DNA from: JBOFDK01 sp051650305
GTDB taxonomy: Bacteria; Bacillota; Clostridia; Lachnospirales; Cellulosilyticaceae
Direction of reading: 5' to 3'
DNA length: 35,567 bases
Assembly (NCBI GenBank): GCA_051650305.1
Contig: JBOFIT010000252.1
Location: 1-35,567, forward strand
Translations under genes and position numbers: made by a program
In this document: positions 16,172 through 23,962 of the stretch, one piece after another
Layout of the letters: every line of letters starts with the position of its first letter
Position numbering within the stretch: the first letter of the stretch is position 1
Notes under the pieces: model-generated
Database searches by the model: none
Told to the model about the DNA's origin: nothing
Seen by the model: the letters and a program-made list of their open reading frames with translations, nothing else

Positions 16172-17371
16172 ATGTACGAACAATTAATACGAGAAGCCAG
16201 AGAAAATATAAAAGACGTTGTCATTAAGACACCTCTTCTTTATAGCCCTATCTTTTCTAAAATCTCTGGTAATGAAGTTTATCTTAAATGTGAAAACTTA
16301 CAAGTAACTGGTGCTTACAAAATTCGTGGTGCTTTAAATAAAATTAGAAGTCTTTCCGACGAAGAAAAAGAACGCGGCGTTGTATGTTCTTCAGCTGGTA
16401 ATCATGCTCAAGGCGTGGCTTATGCTGCTACTTTAACAAAAGTTGACTCAACGATCGTTATGCCTGAGACCACACCTTACCTTAAAGTCCAATCAACTAA
16501 GGACTTTGGTGGTAATGTCGTGCTTACAGGTAGCTGCTACGACGATGCTTATAAGGAAGCAACCCGTATCGAGAAAGAAGAAGGTGCGACTTTCATTCAT
16601 CCTTTTAATGACCCAGATATTATCTATGGTCAAGGGACTGTTGCCCAAGAAATTTTAGATGAGCTTCCAAGTGCTGATATCCTCCTTTGCCCTATTGGTG
16701 GCGGTGGCCTGATCAGCGGTGTCGCTCTTTATGCGAAGTCTATCAATCCAAAGATTAAAGTCATCGGCGTACAAGCTGAAGGTGCTAATGCTATGGAGCG
16801 TAGCTTCAAGTCTGGTACCCTTACAGCCCTTGATTCAGTAGATACCATCGCAGAAGGTATCGCTGTAAAAACACCTGGTGACCTTACTTTCTCTTACATC
16901 AAAGAGTACGTAGATGATATCATCACTGTCAAAGACAGTATGATTGTAGATGCTTTCTTAATGCTTACAGAAAAGCACAAGCTTATGGCTGAAACTTCTG
17001 GTGCTGCTTCTCTTGCAGCGCTTCGCAAGCTTAATGTCAAAGGCAAAAAAGTGGTATCCATTATCAGCGGTGGTAATATCGATATGCTTACCATCTCTGC
17101 ACTTATTCGTAGTGGTCTTGTATCACGTGGTCGTCTCTTCTGCTTCACTGTGGAGCTACCAAATACACCAGGCCAACTTGTAGAGGTCTCTAAGATGCTG
17201 AGCAGTATCAATGCGAATGTAGTTAACTTAGAGCATAATCAATTCAAAGCACGTAACCGCTTCAAAAATGTACTCTTAGAAATCACCGTTGAAACCAATG
17301 GTTATGAGCACATTCAGCAAATCAAGTCTACTTTTGAAGAAGCTGGCTACTACATCGAGCAGCTTTACTAA
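16172..17371 (+). CDS. ilvA: Threonine ammonia-lyase (medium form, PLP + ACT domain)
   Basis: Deaminates L-threonine to 2-oxobutanoate, for isoleucine synthesis or for threonine fermentation. 399 aa. PLP-binding Lys is K50 in GAYKIRG, the substrate loop is SSAGNHAQG (73-81), and the phosphate-binding glycines are CPIGGGGLISG (176-179). A single C-terminal ACT domain (FTVELPNTPGQLVEVSKML) makes it the medium form and suggests allosteric control by an amino acid. The GTG at 16163 lies in the SD site (AGAGGTG), so the ATG at 16172 is the start. Monocistronic between its promoter and a strong terminator. A propionate route with PduL, two genes away on the other strand, is possible: 2-oxobutanoate to propionyl-CoA to propionyl-phosphate. 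Confidence 0.95.
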   Translation: MYEQLIREARENIKDVVIKTPLLYSPIFSKISGNEVYLKCENLQVTGAYKIRGALNKIRSLSDEEKERGVVCSSAGNHAQGVAYAATLTKVDSTIVMPETTPYLKVQSTKDFGGNVVLTGSCYDDAYKEATRIEKEEGATFIHPFNDPDIIYGQGTVAQEILDELPSADILLCPIGGGGLISGVALYAKSINPKIKVIGVQAEGANAMERSFKSGTLTALDSVDTIAEGIAVKTPGDLTFSYIKEYVDDIITVKDSMIVDAFLMLTEKHKLMAETSGAASLAALRKLNVKGKKVVSIISGGNIDMLTISALIRSGLVSRGRLFCFTVELPNTPGQLVEVSKMLSSINANVVNLEHNQFKARNRFKNVLLEITVETNGYEHIQQIKSTFEEAGYYIEQLY

Positions 17372-17376
17372 TGAGC

Positions 17377-17424
17377 ACATACAAAAAAAGAGGATCGCCT
17401 AGGCAATCCTCTTTTTTTGTATGT
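17377..17424. terminator. Bidirectional terminator
   Basis: Very long hairpin: ACATACAAAAAAAGAGGAT on the left pairs with its perfect complement on the right around a GCC/GGC tip, with one C/A mismatch. It serves the lyase gene (+) and the convergent membrane-protein gene (-). Confidence 0.93.
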
Positions 17425-17428
17425 AAGT

Positions 17429-18076
17429 TTAACTTGCTTTTGATGGCATCCCTTTTGTATAAGCTTTCCAATCTACATCTGGCAATTCATCCAGTAAGAA
17501 CTGGAGTAATTTGAAGTATTCTTTTTTTCCTGTGGGATGAAAGCTAAAAAGTACTTTTTCATCTGTACGACATACATCAATCACAAACTGTGATTGGTCA
17601 ATACGCGCGCCATGTACATGCCCTACTTCTTCAAGTTTGAATACACGATATGGCTTACCAAACTGTTTAAGCTGTGCTGTAAACCAATTGTTCGTTATTT
17701 TAATCGTACATTCATTAATGCCTCCTCCAACTTTGATTTCTGCCTTTGGCTTTTCGTACATTTCTTTCTCAAAGTCTTCTACTGCTGCATCACTTGTAAG
17801 ATATGGTGCTAAATCTGCCTCTACCGCTAAAGGCATTTCTTTAATTTGTTTTCTTAAGCCTACTACTGATACCAATACTAAGAAAAGATAGATTGGCACG
17901 ATGCAGATAAGGCCCCCTTGTAATTGATAATCCTCAAGGGTGATTACCATTGCGATAAGTGCAACGACCACTGCTATTGTACTTCCGATAAGTATGGTAT
18001 TTCTTTTGTTTTTCGCTTTCTTTCTTGCTGTTGCTGCATCCGCTTGTCTTTCTTGCAACCATTTTGATTCCATCAT
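17429..18076 (-). CDS. Hypothetical two-helix membrane protein
   Basis: 215 aa, function unknown. A charged, Ala/Lys-rich N-terminus (residues 1-27) is followed by two TM helices (TILIGSTIAVVVALIAMVIT; LICIVPIYLFLVLVSVVGL). The remaining 140 residues are predicted cytosolic, with a beta-rich segment (GGGINECTIKITNNWFTAQL, KLEEVGHVHGARIDQSQFVI) that recalls PH/YcxB-like folds, a weak impression only. The start has GGGGG about 5 nt before the first of two ATG codons. Monocistronic between two terminators. Confidence 0.75.
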   Translation of the reverse strand: MMESKWLQERQADAATARKKAKNKRNTILIGSTIAVVVALIAMVITLEDYQLQGGLICIVPIYLFLVLVSVVGLRKQIKEMPLAVEADLAPYLTSDAAVEDFEKEMYEKPKAEIKVGGGINECTIKITNNWFTAQLKQFGKPYRVFKLEEVGHVHGARIDQSQFVIDVCRTDEKVLFSFHPTGKKEYFKLLQFLLDELPDVDWKAYTKGMPSKAS

Positions 18077-18161
18077 TATTTCCCCCTCATTTTATGCATA
18101 ACCCGTACATGCCTATTATATATTATTTTTTATATTTTTCAAACTATTGTAAGGTGAAATA

Positions 18162-18201
18162 AAAAACCTTACCTCATGATTGCTCACTTGGTAAGGTTTT
18201 T
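18162..18201 (-). terminator. Terminator after pduL
   Basis: 12-bp perfect stem AAAAACCTTACC / GGTAAGGTTTTT with a 16-nt loop, followed by a T-rich run on the minus strand, right after the pduL stop codon. Confidence 0.88.
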
Positions 18202-18208
18202 GGGAATA

Positions 18209-18781
18209 TTATGCGTTGTATACTACCATTTGGCCTTGTTTTACAGCTAAAGCGTTTGCTTCATCTGTATCAAGGTGCATTTCAAGTGTGAAAGTTGGAT
18301 CTACACGTACTAATACGTCGTGTAATGTACCACGTCTTTCACCTGGGAAGTCGATTGATACAAGCTCTTTGTCTGCTACACCGAAACGCTCAGCATCTGC
18401 TGGTGACATATGGATATGTCTTTTCGCTACGATACAACCTTCTGCAAGTTCTACTTGGCCTTTTGGTCCGATAAGTGTTACAGCTGCTGTACCTTCTACG
18501 TCACCTGAGTCACGAAGTGGTGCAGCTACTTTTAAGAACATCGCATCTGTTGCAGATACTTCTACTTGTGTAGCTTTTCTGATTGGTCCAAGGATACGAA
18601 CGTTATCAAGTTTTCTGCCTTGTGCGCCAACTACTGTTACGCGTTCGTCAGCTGCAAATTGACCACCCATAAGTTCTTTGATTGGGTGAAGTTCACTACC
18701 TTCTCCAAATAAAATGTTTAAGTGTTCTTGTGAAATGTGTAAGTGTCTTGCTGAAATCCCTACTTTAATTTCTAAGCTCAT
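18209..18781 (-). CDS. pduL: Phosphate propanoyltransferase / phosphotransacetylase PduL
   Basis: Interconverts acyl-CoA and acyl-phosphate (propionyl or acetyl), allowing ATP formation by acetate or propionate kinase. 190 aa with the two beta-barrel halves of PduL and the zinc-binding His pattern: SARHLHIS (H13, H15), KRHIHMS (H122, H124) and MHLDTDEANA (H169), plus PLRDSGDVEGTAA. It lacks the N-terminal encapsulation peptide of microcompartment PduL and no shell genes are near, so it is probably a cytosolic fermentation enzyme. The upstream ATG (18793) is part of the SD GGAGG; the ATG at 18781, 5 nt after GGAGG, is the start. It may be read through from manA, since no terminator is visible between them. 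Confidence 0.94.
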   Translation of the reverse strand: MSLEIKVGISARHLHISQEHLNILFGEGSELHPIKELMGGQFAADERVTVVGAQGRKLDNVRILGPIRKATQVEVSATDAMFLKVAAPLRDSGDVEGTAAVTLIGPKGQVELAEGCIVAKRHIHMSPADAERFGVADKELVSIDFPGERRGTLHDVLVRVDPTFTLEMHLDTDEANALAVKQGQMVVYNA

Positions 18782-18813
18782 AATAGCCTCCATAATTTCC
18801 TTAAATGATCGTT

Positions 18814-18831
18814 ATTCATCCGAAGATGAAT
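18814..18831 (-). promoter_or_regulatory. UUCG-loop hairpin in the pduL leader
   Basis: Perfect 7-bp stem ATTCATC / GATGAAT closed by a TTCG tetraloop on the minus strand, about 25 nt before the pduL SD site. It has no T-tract, so it is probably an mRNA stability or processing element rather than a terminator. Confidence 0.55.
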
Positions 18832-18875
18832 GGTTTATATGTGTATCTTGCCAGTATTAAAAGCTTCCCCCAGCC

Positions 18876-18911
18876 GTGTCTAGTGGTCTGTGTCTAGCTA
18901 ATGTGTTCTAG
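18876..18911 (-). repeat. Three short direct repeats (CTAGACAC type)
   Basis: On the minus strand CTAGAACAC, CTAGACAC and CTAGACAC follow each other with 5- and 6-nt gaps, in the manA-pduL gap. They look like a possible regulator-binding array, but no matching regulator is known to me. Confidence 0.45.
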
Positions 18912-18917
18912 TGTATC

Positions 18918-19820
18918 TTATGATACGTAGCTTTTAAGTACTGTTAAGTTACCTGCAAATGAGTAAGAACCAAGTGTAGCTGGTATAAATACGCTATCAC
19001 CTGTCTTAAGTTCTAATGTTGTATCGAAGCTTGCAAGTGTGCCTTCGCCTTCAACAACAGTGTACATGAAGAATTTCTCTTCGTTGCTTGTCTCTACAAG
19101 CTCACCATCTACCACAAGTTTTTCTACTGTGAAGTACTCACCTTGACAAAGAAGTCTCTCATCAATTGCAAGTTGTGGCTTAAGTGTAAGGTCAGATACG
19201 TCCATTGCTTTATCAAGGTGCATCTCACGACCTCTATTGTAATCGTATACGCGGTATGTGATATCGCTACTTTGTTGGATTTCTGCAATGATTACACCTG
19301 GGCAAATCGCATGGATAAGGCCACTTGGAATATAGAAGAAATCACCTTTCTTAACAGGGATTCTGTTAAGATGTGCATCAAGTTCACCATCTAAGGCAGC
19401 TTGCTTGAAAGCTTCTTTATCTGTAGTAGTTGTACCCATAATAAGGCTTGCATCTTCTTTTGCGTCTACAACGTACCAACATTCAGTTTTACCAAACTCA
19501 TTTTCCACACGTCTAGCATACTCATCACCAGGATGTACCTGTACTGATAAACTATCGTTTGAATCAATAAGTTTTACAAGAAGAGGGAACTCTCCTTTTA
19601 CTTTTGTTCCTATGAAAGCTTCACCGTATTTCTCTGTAAGCTCTACAAGAGTAAGTCCTGCATCTGGTCCATCTGCTACAACACTCATGCCTGCGTTATG
19701 ACCTGATACGTCCCAACTTTCACCGATTACGCCTTCTGGCATATCTGTTCTGTATTTTTCAAATCCTCTTCCACCCCATATACGTTCTACATAGACTGGT
19801 TTAAATACATATGGTCTCAT
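18918..19820 (-). CDS. manA: Mannose-6-phosphate isomerase, class I
   Basis: Interconverts mannose-6-phosphate and fructose-6-phosphate; cytosolic, zinc-dependent, 300 aa (short bacterial form). Cupin-fold motifs are visible: SVQVHPGD (Q94, H96), GKTECWYV (E113), PSGLIHAI (H170) and ITYRVYDYNR (R190), which give the zinc ligands and active-site Arg. Nearby substrate-site residues fit the Bacillus-type enzyme (IWGGRGF at the N-terminus). It lies 12 nt downstream of the hexokinase gene with its own SD (AGGAG), so the pair can convert free mannose to fructose-6-phosphate. Confidence 0.95.
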   Translation of the reverse strand: MRPYVFKPVYVERIWGGRGFEKYRTDMPEGVIGESWDVSGHNAGMSVVADGPDAGLTLVELTEKYGEAFIGTKVKGEFPLLVKLIDSNDSLSVQVHPGDEYARRVENEFGKTECWYVVDAKEDASLIMGTTTTDKEAFKQAALDGELDAHLNRIPVKKGDFFYIPSGLIHAICPGVIIAEIQQSSDITYRVYDYNRGREMHLDKAMDVSDLTLKPQLAIDERLLCQGEYFTVEKLVVDGELVETSNEEKFFMYTVVEGEGTLASFDTTLELKTGDSVFIPATLGSYSFAGNLTVLKSYVS

Positions 19821-19832
19821 ATTCTAGTCTCC

Positions 19833-21128
19833 TTATTTGTTCGATAAAGCTGCAATAGCTGTTCCTATTAGGTTAAGGTCTTCACCTTGAAGGAATTCAT
19901 AGTGTCTACCGTGGTTTTTCACGAGGAACTCTTTCATATAGAAGTCAAGTTTCTCTTTGTAGTCTTTGAGTTTGTAGAAAGTCGTACCTTCTGCTACAAT
20001 GGCTACTGGTTTTGCAGGATCAAGTCCTGTATTTGTCTTGATGATAATACCACTTAATTGCATAGCACATGCTTTTGCCGCACGTTCAATCATAGCATCT
20101 ATTATCATATAAAGCAATGTTCTATCGCTATCTTCTGCGATTGTTTGTACAAGTAAGTTTGCTTCATCATGTGGATTTGCCATAAATAAGCTTACATCGA
20201 TAAGCTGGCAGTTTTTAATCGCTAAAAGCTTTTCGTTACATGCTGCACTCAATAACCCTTCTTTTGCTGCTAAGTGAAGGACTTCTTGTACCACTGGTCC
20301 TAAGTAACGTCCGCTTACCATTTTTTCAAATTGGTAATCTCCAGGATTTGCAGTTGTCGCATCAAAAGCTTCATCTACTACACCACGTGGAAGTTTGTTA
20401 TAGCCACCTGATTCCATATTAATAATCATTGTAGATTCTGTACTACCACTGAGTTTCTTTATATTATCCACTTGTTCCATATAGCAAGCGTTTGTACCAG
20501 TACCAAAGATAAAGCCAATGTAACCATCAAATCTGCGGTGTGCAGTGATACCTTTTCCACCAAGTAGTGTGGCTACTGTATCATTTAAGATAACAACGCT
20601 TCTGTCTTTGCCATCAAGTTCTTTAAGTCCTTCTACAAGATTAGCGCCAATCTTTTCCCCTACTACTTCTGGTGCTTTCACTTCTTTTGTCCAGCGCACA
20701 AGCGTAGCGTCTTTATCTTCGCCAATCTCAGCTGGATAAGAGAAACAAAAACCAATGTCTTGTGATTTTTTTGCTACTTCTTTAGTATGGTCTACAAAGG
20801 CACCAAAAAATTCTTTTTTTGTAAGTTCTTCTTTGATTCCTGGCATTTGTGTTTTACTAAAATCACTTATCACAGGTTGCATCTCTGCATCAAATGTTAC
20901 AAGCCCTACTCTAAAGTTCGTGCCACCTGCATCAATAACCATTGCAGATTCATTTTGGTACTGACGGTTTTCTACTGTCAAGTATGTTGGGATCATCGCA
21001 AGGCTACTTGCTTCCCCGTCAAGTCCATTACTCATTTCCTTGATAAAAGTATCGCAAGCTGTCGCCATATCGATAGCTTCAAAATGCATACCATGTTTCG
21101 TTAAAAAATCTCTTACCATTTGTTTCAT
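19833..21128 (-). CDS. Hexokinase of the eukaryotic type (hexokinase_1/2 family)
   Basis: ATP-dependent sugar 6-kinase of about 431 aa, not a ROK-family glucokinase. Counting from the upstream ATG at 21149, visible motifs are the phosphate-1 loop IDAGGTNFRVG (72-82), the sugar-binding FSYPAE (136-141), catalytic Asp in LNDTVATLLGG (D190) and phosphate-2 loop FIFGTGTNACYME. The length is close to a single hexokinase unit of eukaryotes (about 450). Glucose, mannose or both may be substrates. AAAGGA lies 8 nt before the ATG at 21128, while the upstream ATG has an SD only about 2 nt away, so 21128 is preferred. It forms an operon with manA, and its likely promoter lies within the preceding terminator region. 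Confidence 0.92.
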   Translation of the reverse strand: MKQMVRDFLTKHGMHFEAIDMATACDTFIKEMSNGLDGEASSLAMIPTYLTVENRQYQNESAMVIDAGGTNFRVGLVTFDAEMQPVISDFSKTQMPGIKEELTKKEFFGAFVDHTKEVAKKSQDIGFCFSYPAEIGEDKDATLVRWTKEVKAPEVVGEKIGANLVEGLKELDGKDRSVVILNDTVATLLGGKGITAHRRFDGYIGFIFGTGTNACYMEQVDNIKKLSGSTESTMIINMESGGYNKLPRGVVDEAFDATTANPGDYQFEKMVSGRYLGPVVQEVLHLAAKEGLLSAACNEKLLAIKNCQLIDVSLFMANPHDEANLLVQTIAEDSDRTLLYMIIDAMIERAAKACAMQLSGIIIKTNTGLDPAKPVAIVAEGTTFYKLKDYKEKLDFYMKEFLVKNHGRHYEFLQGEDLNLIGTAIAALSNK

Positions 21129-21195
21129 GTTGTTCTTCCTTTCTGTCATTTCCTTATAAGTTTACTCCAAAAACATTTGACACCCCAAACAAAAA

Positions 21196-21245
21196 ATAGG
21201 CTAGGATGTATTATTTACTTGTCTATAATACCATGCCTAGCCTAT
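21196..21245 (-). terminator. Terminator after the M42 peptidase operon
   Basis: Long stem ATAGGCTAGG / CCTAGCCTAT extended by GTATTAT / ATAATAC, with a 10-nt loop, followed by TTTTTTG on the minus strand. Confidence 0.88.
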
Positions 21246-21253
21246 GAAGTTAA
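21225..21253 (-). promoter_or_regulatory. Candidate promoter of the hexokinase-manA operon
   Basis: TTAACT (21253-21248), 17-nt spacer, TATTAT (21230-21225) on the minus strand. The spacer is the left arm of the terminator hairpin, so transcripts starting here would lack that arm and escape termination. It is the best promoter I see upstream of hexokinase. Confidence 0.5.
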
Positions 21254-21276
21254 CACCTATTTACTTGAAGGGATCA

Positions 21277-22356
21277 TTAGAACCAAGATTTTAATTCGTT
21301 TACTTTTTCATGTGTAAGCTCTTTTGCAAGGTGTGCGAAAAGTCTTACTGAGTTTTCAAGGTCATCTAAGTGAATGATACTGTTGTGTGCATGACCGTAT
21401 CTTGTAGCGATTGATACTGTTAATGGCACTGCACCATCATGTGCTTTATGCATTTCACCTGTATCTGTACCACCACCAAGCATGATGTCTGATTGGTGAG
21501 GAATGTTGTTTGCATCTGCTACTTCACGTGCAAGTTTGATGAACTTTCTGTTTCCGATAGCTGTTGCATCTAAGATTGCGATAGATGGGCCTTCACCAAG
21601 TTTAAGTGTTGAGTCGTAAGCCTTGCAACCTGGTGTATCACCGTAACCACCGATATCTGTAGAGATACATACATCTGGATTGATTTTTTGAGCTGCTGTC
21701 TTCGCACCACGGATACCTACTTCTTCTTGTACTGTTCCTACAAGGTATAAGTCACATGGAAGTTCTACATTTTGGATGTTACGAAGAAGTTCGCTGATGA
21801 TTGCACAGCCAACTCTGTTGTCCCATGCTTTTGTTGCTACGAATCTTGGGTTTACAAGTGGCTTGTATGCAGATACTGGCGTGATAGGGTCGCCTACTTT
21901 GATACCTGCTTCTAAAAGCTCTTCTTTGTTTTTTACACCGAAGTCGATGAATAAGTCATCCCACTCGATTGCAGCTTTCTTTGATAAGTCTTTTGATGGC
22001 TTATGACCGATAACACCTGGGTATTCTCTACCGTCTTCAGTTGTTACACATACGTCTTGAGTCATAAGCTGTGCTGGCCACCAGCCACCGATTGGCTTGA
22101 TGTAAGCAAAGCCTTTATCATCGATATCACAAATTAAGAAACCGATTTGGTCTAAGTGAGCTGAAATCATTACTTTAGGGCCATTACCTTTACCTTTTTT
22201 TACGAAGATAATGCTTCCTAAGTTATCGAATTGTACTTCATCACAAAGGTCTTTTAATTCGTTGTACATAAGTTTTGCAACTTCACCTTCATGTCCTGAA
22301 ATACCATTTGTTTGAGTTAATGCTTCAATAAAATCATGTTTGAATGTAAATTCCAT
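21277..22356 (-). CDS. M42 family metallo-aminopeptidase
   Basis: 359-aa cytosolic dinuclear-metal aminopeptidase, typically a large tetrahedral oligomer that trims short peptides. Metal and catalytic residues are in order: SAHLDQIG (H67, D69), KAWDNRVG (D179), VQEEVGIRG (catalytic E211, ligand E212), STDIGG (D234) and RYGHAHNS (H322/H324). An inserted PDZ-like domain occupies about residues 70-165. An upstream in-frame GTG is inside the SD (GAGGTG), so the ATG at 22356 is the start. It lies 43 nt after the PLP enzyme gene, probably in one operon. Some members were once called endoglucanases; that is unlikely here. Confidence 0.93.
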   Translation of the reverse strand: MEFTFKHDFIEALTQTNGISGHEGEVAKLMYNELKDLCDEVQFDNLGSIIFVKKGKGNGPKVMISAHLDQIGFLICDIDDKGFAYIKPIGGWWPAQLMTQDVCVTTEDGREYPGVIGHKPSKDLSKKAAIEWDDLFIDFGVKNKEELLEAGIKVGDPITPVSAYKPLVNPRFVATKAWDNRVGCAIISELLRNIQNVELPCDLYLVGTVQEEVGIRGAKTAAQKINPDVCISTDIGGYGDTPGCKAYDSTLKLGEGPSIAILDATAIGNRKFIKLAREVADANNIPHQSDIMLGGGTDTGEMHKAHDGAVPLTVSIATRYGHAHNSIIHLDDLENSVRLFAHLAKELTHEKVNELKSWF

Positions 22357-22399
22357 CGTCGTCACCTCATGTATTATATAGTTTAATAGTTTGTTTTTA

Positions 22400-23584
22400 T
22401 TATTTACCTAATGTATCTAATGCTCTTGTTAAGTCTTCTAAGATAAGTTCTGGTGCTTCAAGTCCAATGTAAAGACGGATAAGGTCTTTTGATTGACGTA
22501 CTTCTGCTAAACCTTTGTGGTTTGCTTCGTTGTTGTAGTTTGGTGAGATTGCTAAACTCTCGAATCCACCCCAGCTTACGCCAAGTTTGAAGAGTTTGAA
22601 AGCATTCATAAAGTTTGTAAGTTCATCGTAGTTTCCGAAGTCTACTTCTACGCTGAATAATGTTGTGAAGCCTGTAGCTTGCTTTTCGTATACTTCTTTG
22701 TCGCGTCCTGTGAAAGCAAGAGGATGGTTGATCTTTCTTACTTTTGGATGGTTTTGTAGAAGTTCTACAACTTGTTTTGTTGTTTCTGTCTGGTATGCAA
22801 GACGTTGTGGTAATGTACGAAGACCACGAAGGATAAGCCATGCATCAAATGGAGGCATTACCCCACCACCGAATTGGTGACCGATTTCGAAGATACGGTC
22901 TACAATTTGATAGCTACCGATTACTGCACCACCTACAGTGTCACTATGACCTGCGATGTATTTTGTACATGAGTGAAGTACGATATCAATACCATGTGTT
23001 AATGGTTTTTGATTAAGTGGTGTCGCCCATGTATTATCAATTGCTGTTAAGATATTTCTTTCTTTTGCAATTGCTGCTACTTTTTCAAGATCAAGTACAT
23101 CAAAGTTCATTGTTGATGGACTTTCGATGTAGATCATCTTTGTGTTTTCTTTGATGTAGTCTTTGATTTCTTCTTCATCTTTTACGAAGCAGTTTGTGTA
23201 TTCAACACCGAATTTACCAAGTGTTTTTACATATGAAAGTGCTGGACCATAAACGTTGTTTACGAAGAGAATGTGATCACCTTGTTCTACGAATGTGAAG
23301 ATCGCTGAACTAATAGCAGCCATACCTGATGCGAAACACTTACATTTCTCACCACGCTCAAGCTCTGCTAATTTATTTTCAAGGATTTCAGTCGTTGGAT
23401 TCACACCACGTGTATAAACGTAGTTATTTCTCTCTGCTGTAATACCTCCTAAGAAACTATCCCAATCTTTAAATGAGAAAAGAGATGTTTGAACGATTGG
23501 TGGTGCGATAGCTCCCCAATAGTCTTGATTGTTTTCACATGCATGTAAGCATATTTTTGAGTCTTCTTTTTGCCAGTTGTTCAT
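22400..23584 (-). CDS. Cys/Met-metabolism PLP-dependent enzyme (cystathionine lyase/synthase family)
   Basis: 394-aa cytosolic enzyme of the trans-sulfuration family. PLP-binding Lys is K208 in SCTKYIAGHSD, pyridine-nitrogen Asp is D183 in AIDNTWATP, and phosphate and neighbouring-subunit contacts are YTRGVNPT (Y57, R59) and ASGMAAIS. The family includes cystathionine gamma-synthase, cystathionine beta- and gamma-lyase and methionine gamma-lyase; motifs do not separate them. Pairing with an M42 peptidase would suit amino acid use from peptides. No SAM riboswitch or T-box consensus is seen in the leader, which instead holds an inverted repeat. SD AAGGAGG lies before the ATG. Confidence 0.9.
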   Translation of the reverse strand: MNNWQKEDSKICLHACENNQDYWGAIAPPIVQTSLFSFKDWDSFLGGITAERNNYVYTRGVNPTTEILENKLAELERGEKCKCFASGMAAISSAIFTFVEQGDHILFVNNVYGPALSYVKTLGKFGVEYTNCFVKDEEEIKDYIKENTKMIYIESPSTMNFDVLDLEKVAAIAKERNILTAIDNTWATPLNQKPLTHGIDIVLHSCTKYIAGHSDTVGGAVIGSYQIVDRIFEIGHQFGGGVMPPFDAWLILRGLRTLPQRLAYQTETTKQVVELLQNHPKVRKINHPLAFTGRDKEVYEKQATGFTTLFSVEVDFGNYDELTNFMNAFKLFKLGVSWGGFESLAISPNYNNEANHKGLAEVRQSKDLIRLYIGLEAPELILEDLTRALDTLGK

Positions 23585-23636
23585 AACTGCCTCCTTATGT
23601 ATAGCTTGTTAGTAACGAAGTTGCTAATAGTAGTGT

Positions 23637-23666
23637 ATGTCATATATAACATTTGTTATGTGACAT
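23637..23666. repeat. Inverted repeat upstream of the PLP-enzyme gene
   Basis: ATGTCA-tat-ATAACA-tt-TGTTAT-g-TGACAT: two nested 6-bp dyads, about 55 nt before the PLP-enzyme start. It has the size of a dimeric regulator operator. It contains ATTTGTTATGT, which recurs upstream of the mannosidase gene. Confidence 0.6.
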
Positions 23667-23779
23667 CTTTTCATTCCTAACTCTTATTCATTGTTTTTAG
23701 ATTCAAAAAGTTATTTTTCAGACTTTTTTTATGCACTTTATCAGATATTAATCCTCAAATAACTCCTTTTTTTATTATA

Positions 23780-23812
23780 ATATCACTTATTTTTAGGTTA
23801 GTAAAGTGATAT
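23780..23812. repeat. Perfect 9-bp inverted repeat in the yitT-type/PLP-enzyme gap
   Basis: ATATCACTT-N15-AAGTGATAT in an otherwise featureless AT-rich divergent region of about 380 nt. It could be an operator or a weak hairpin; no T-tract suggests termination. Confidence 0.5.
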
Positions 23813-23887
23813 ATACCAAATATATCATTATTTTTTAATTTGTTATCTAAGTCTAGCACATTCTTTGACATAATTCTTCTTTTTATG

Positions 23888-23916
23888 TTGCTTTTAACTA
23901 CCCTAAGTTGTATAAT
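23888..23916 (+). promoter_or_regulatory. Candidate promoter of the YitT-family gene
   Basis: TTGCTT (23888-23893), 17-nt spacer, perfect TATAAT (23911-23916), giving a leader of about 40 nt. The -35 box matches only the TTG core. Confidence 0.6.
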
Positions 23917-23962
23917 TACACATGTTATTTATACTTAATATACATAGTTTATGGAGATTAAA

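Noticed and set aside
18209..18781. PduL as part of a bacterial microcompartment locus
   Set aside because: No shell protein genes are nearby and the protein lacks the N-terminal encapsulation peptide.
23585..23962. SAM riboswitch or T-box upstream of the PLP enzyme
   Set aside because: Neither the S-box core nor the T-box AGGGTGG consensus is present on either strand.
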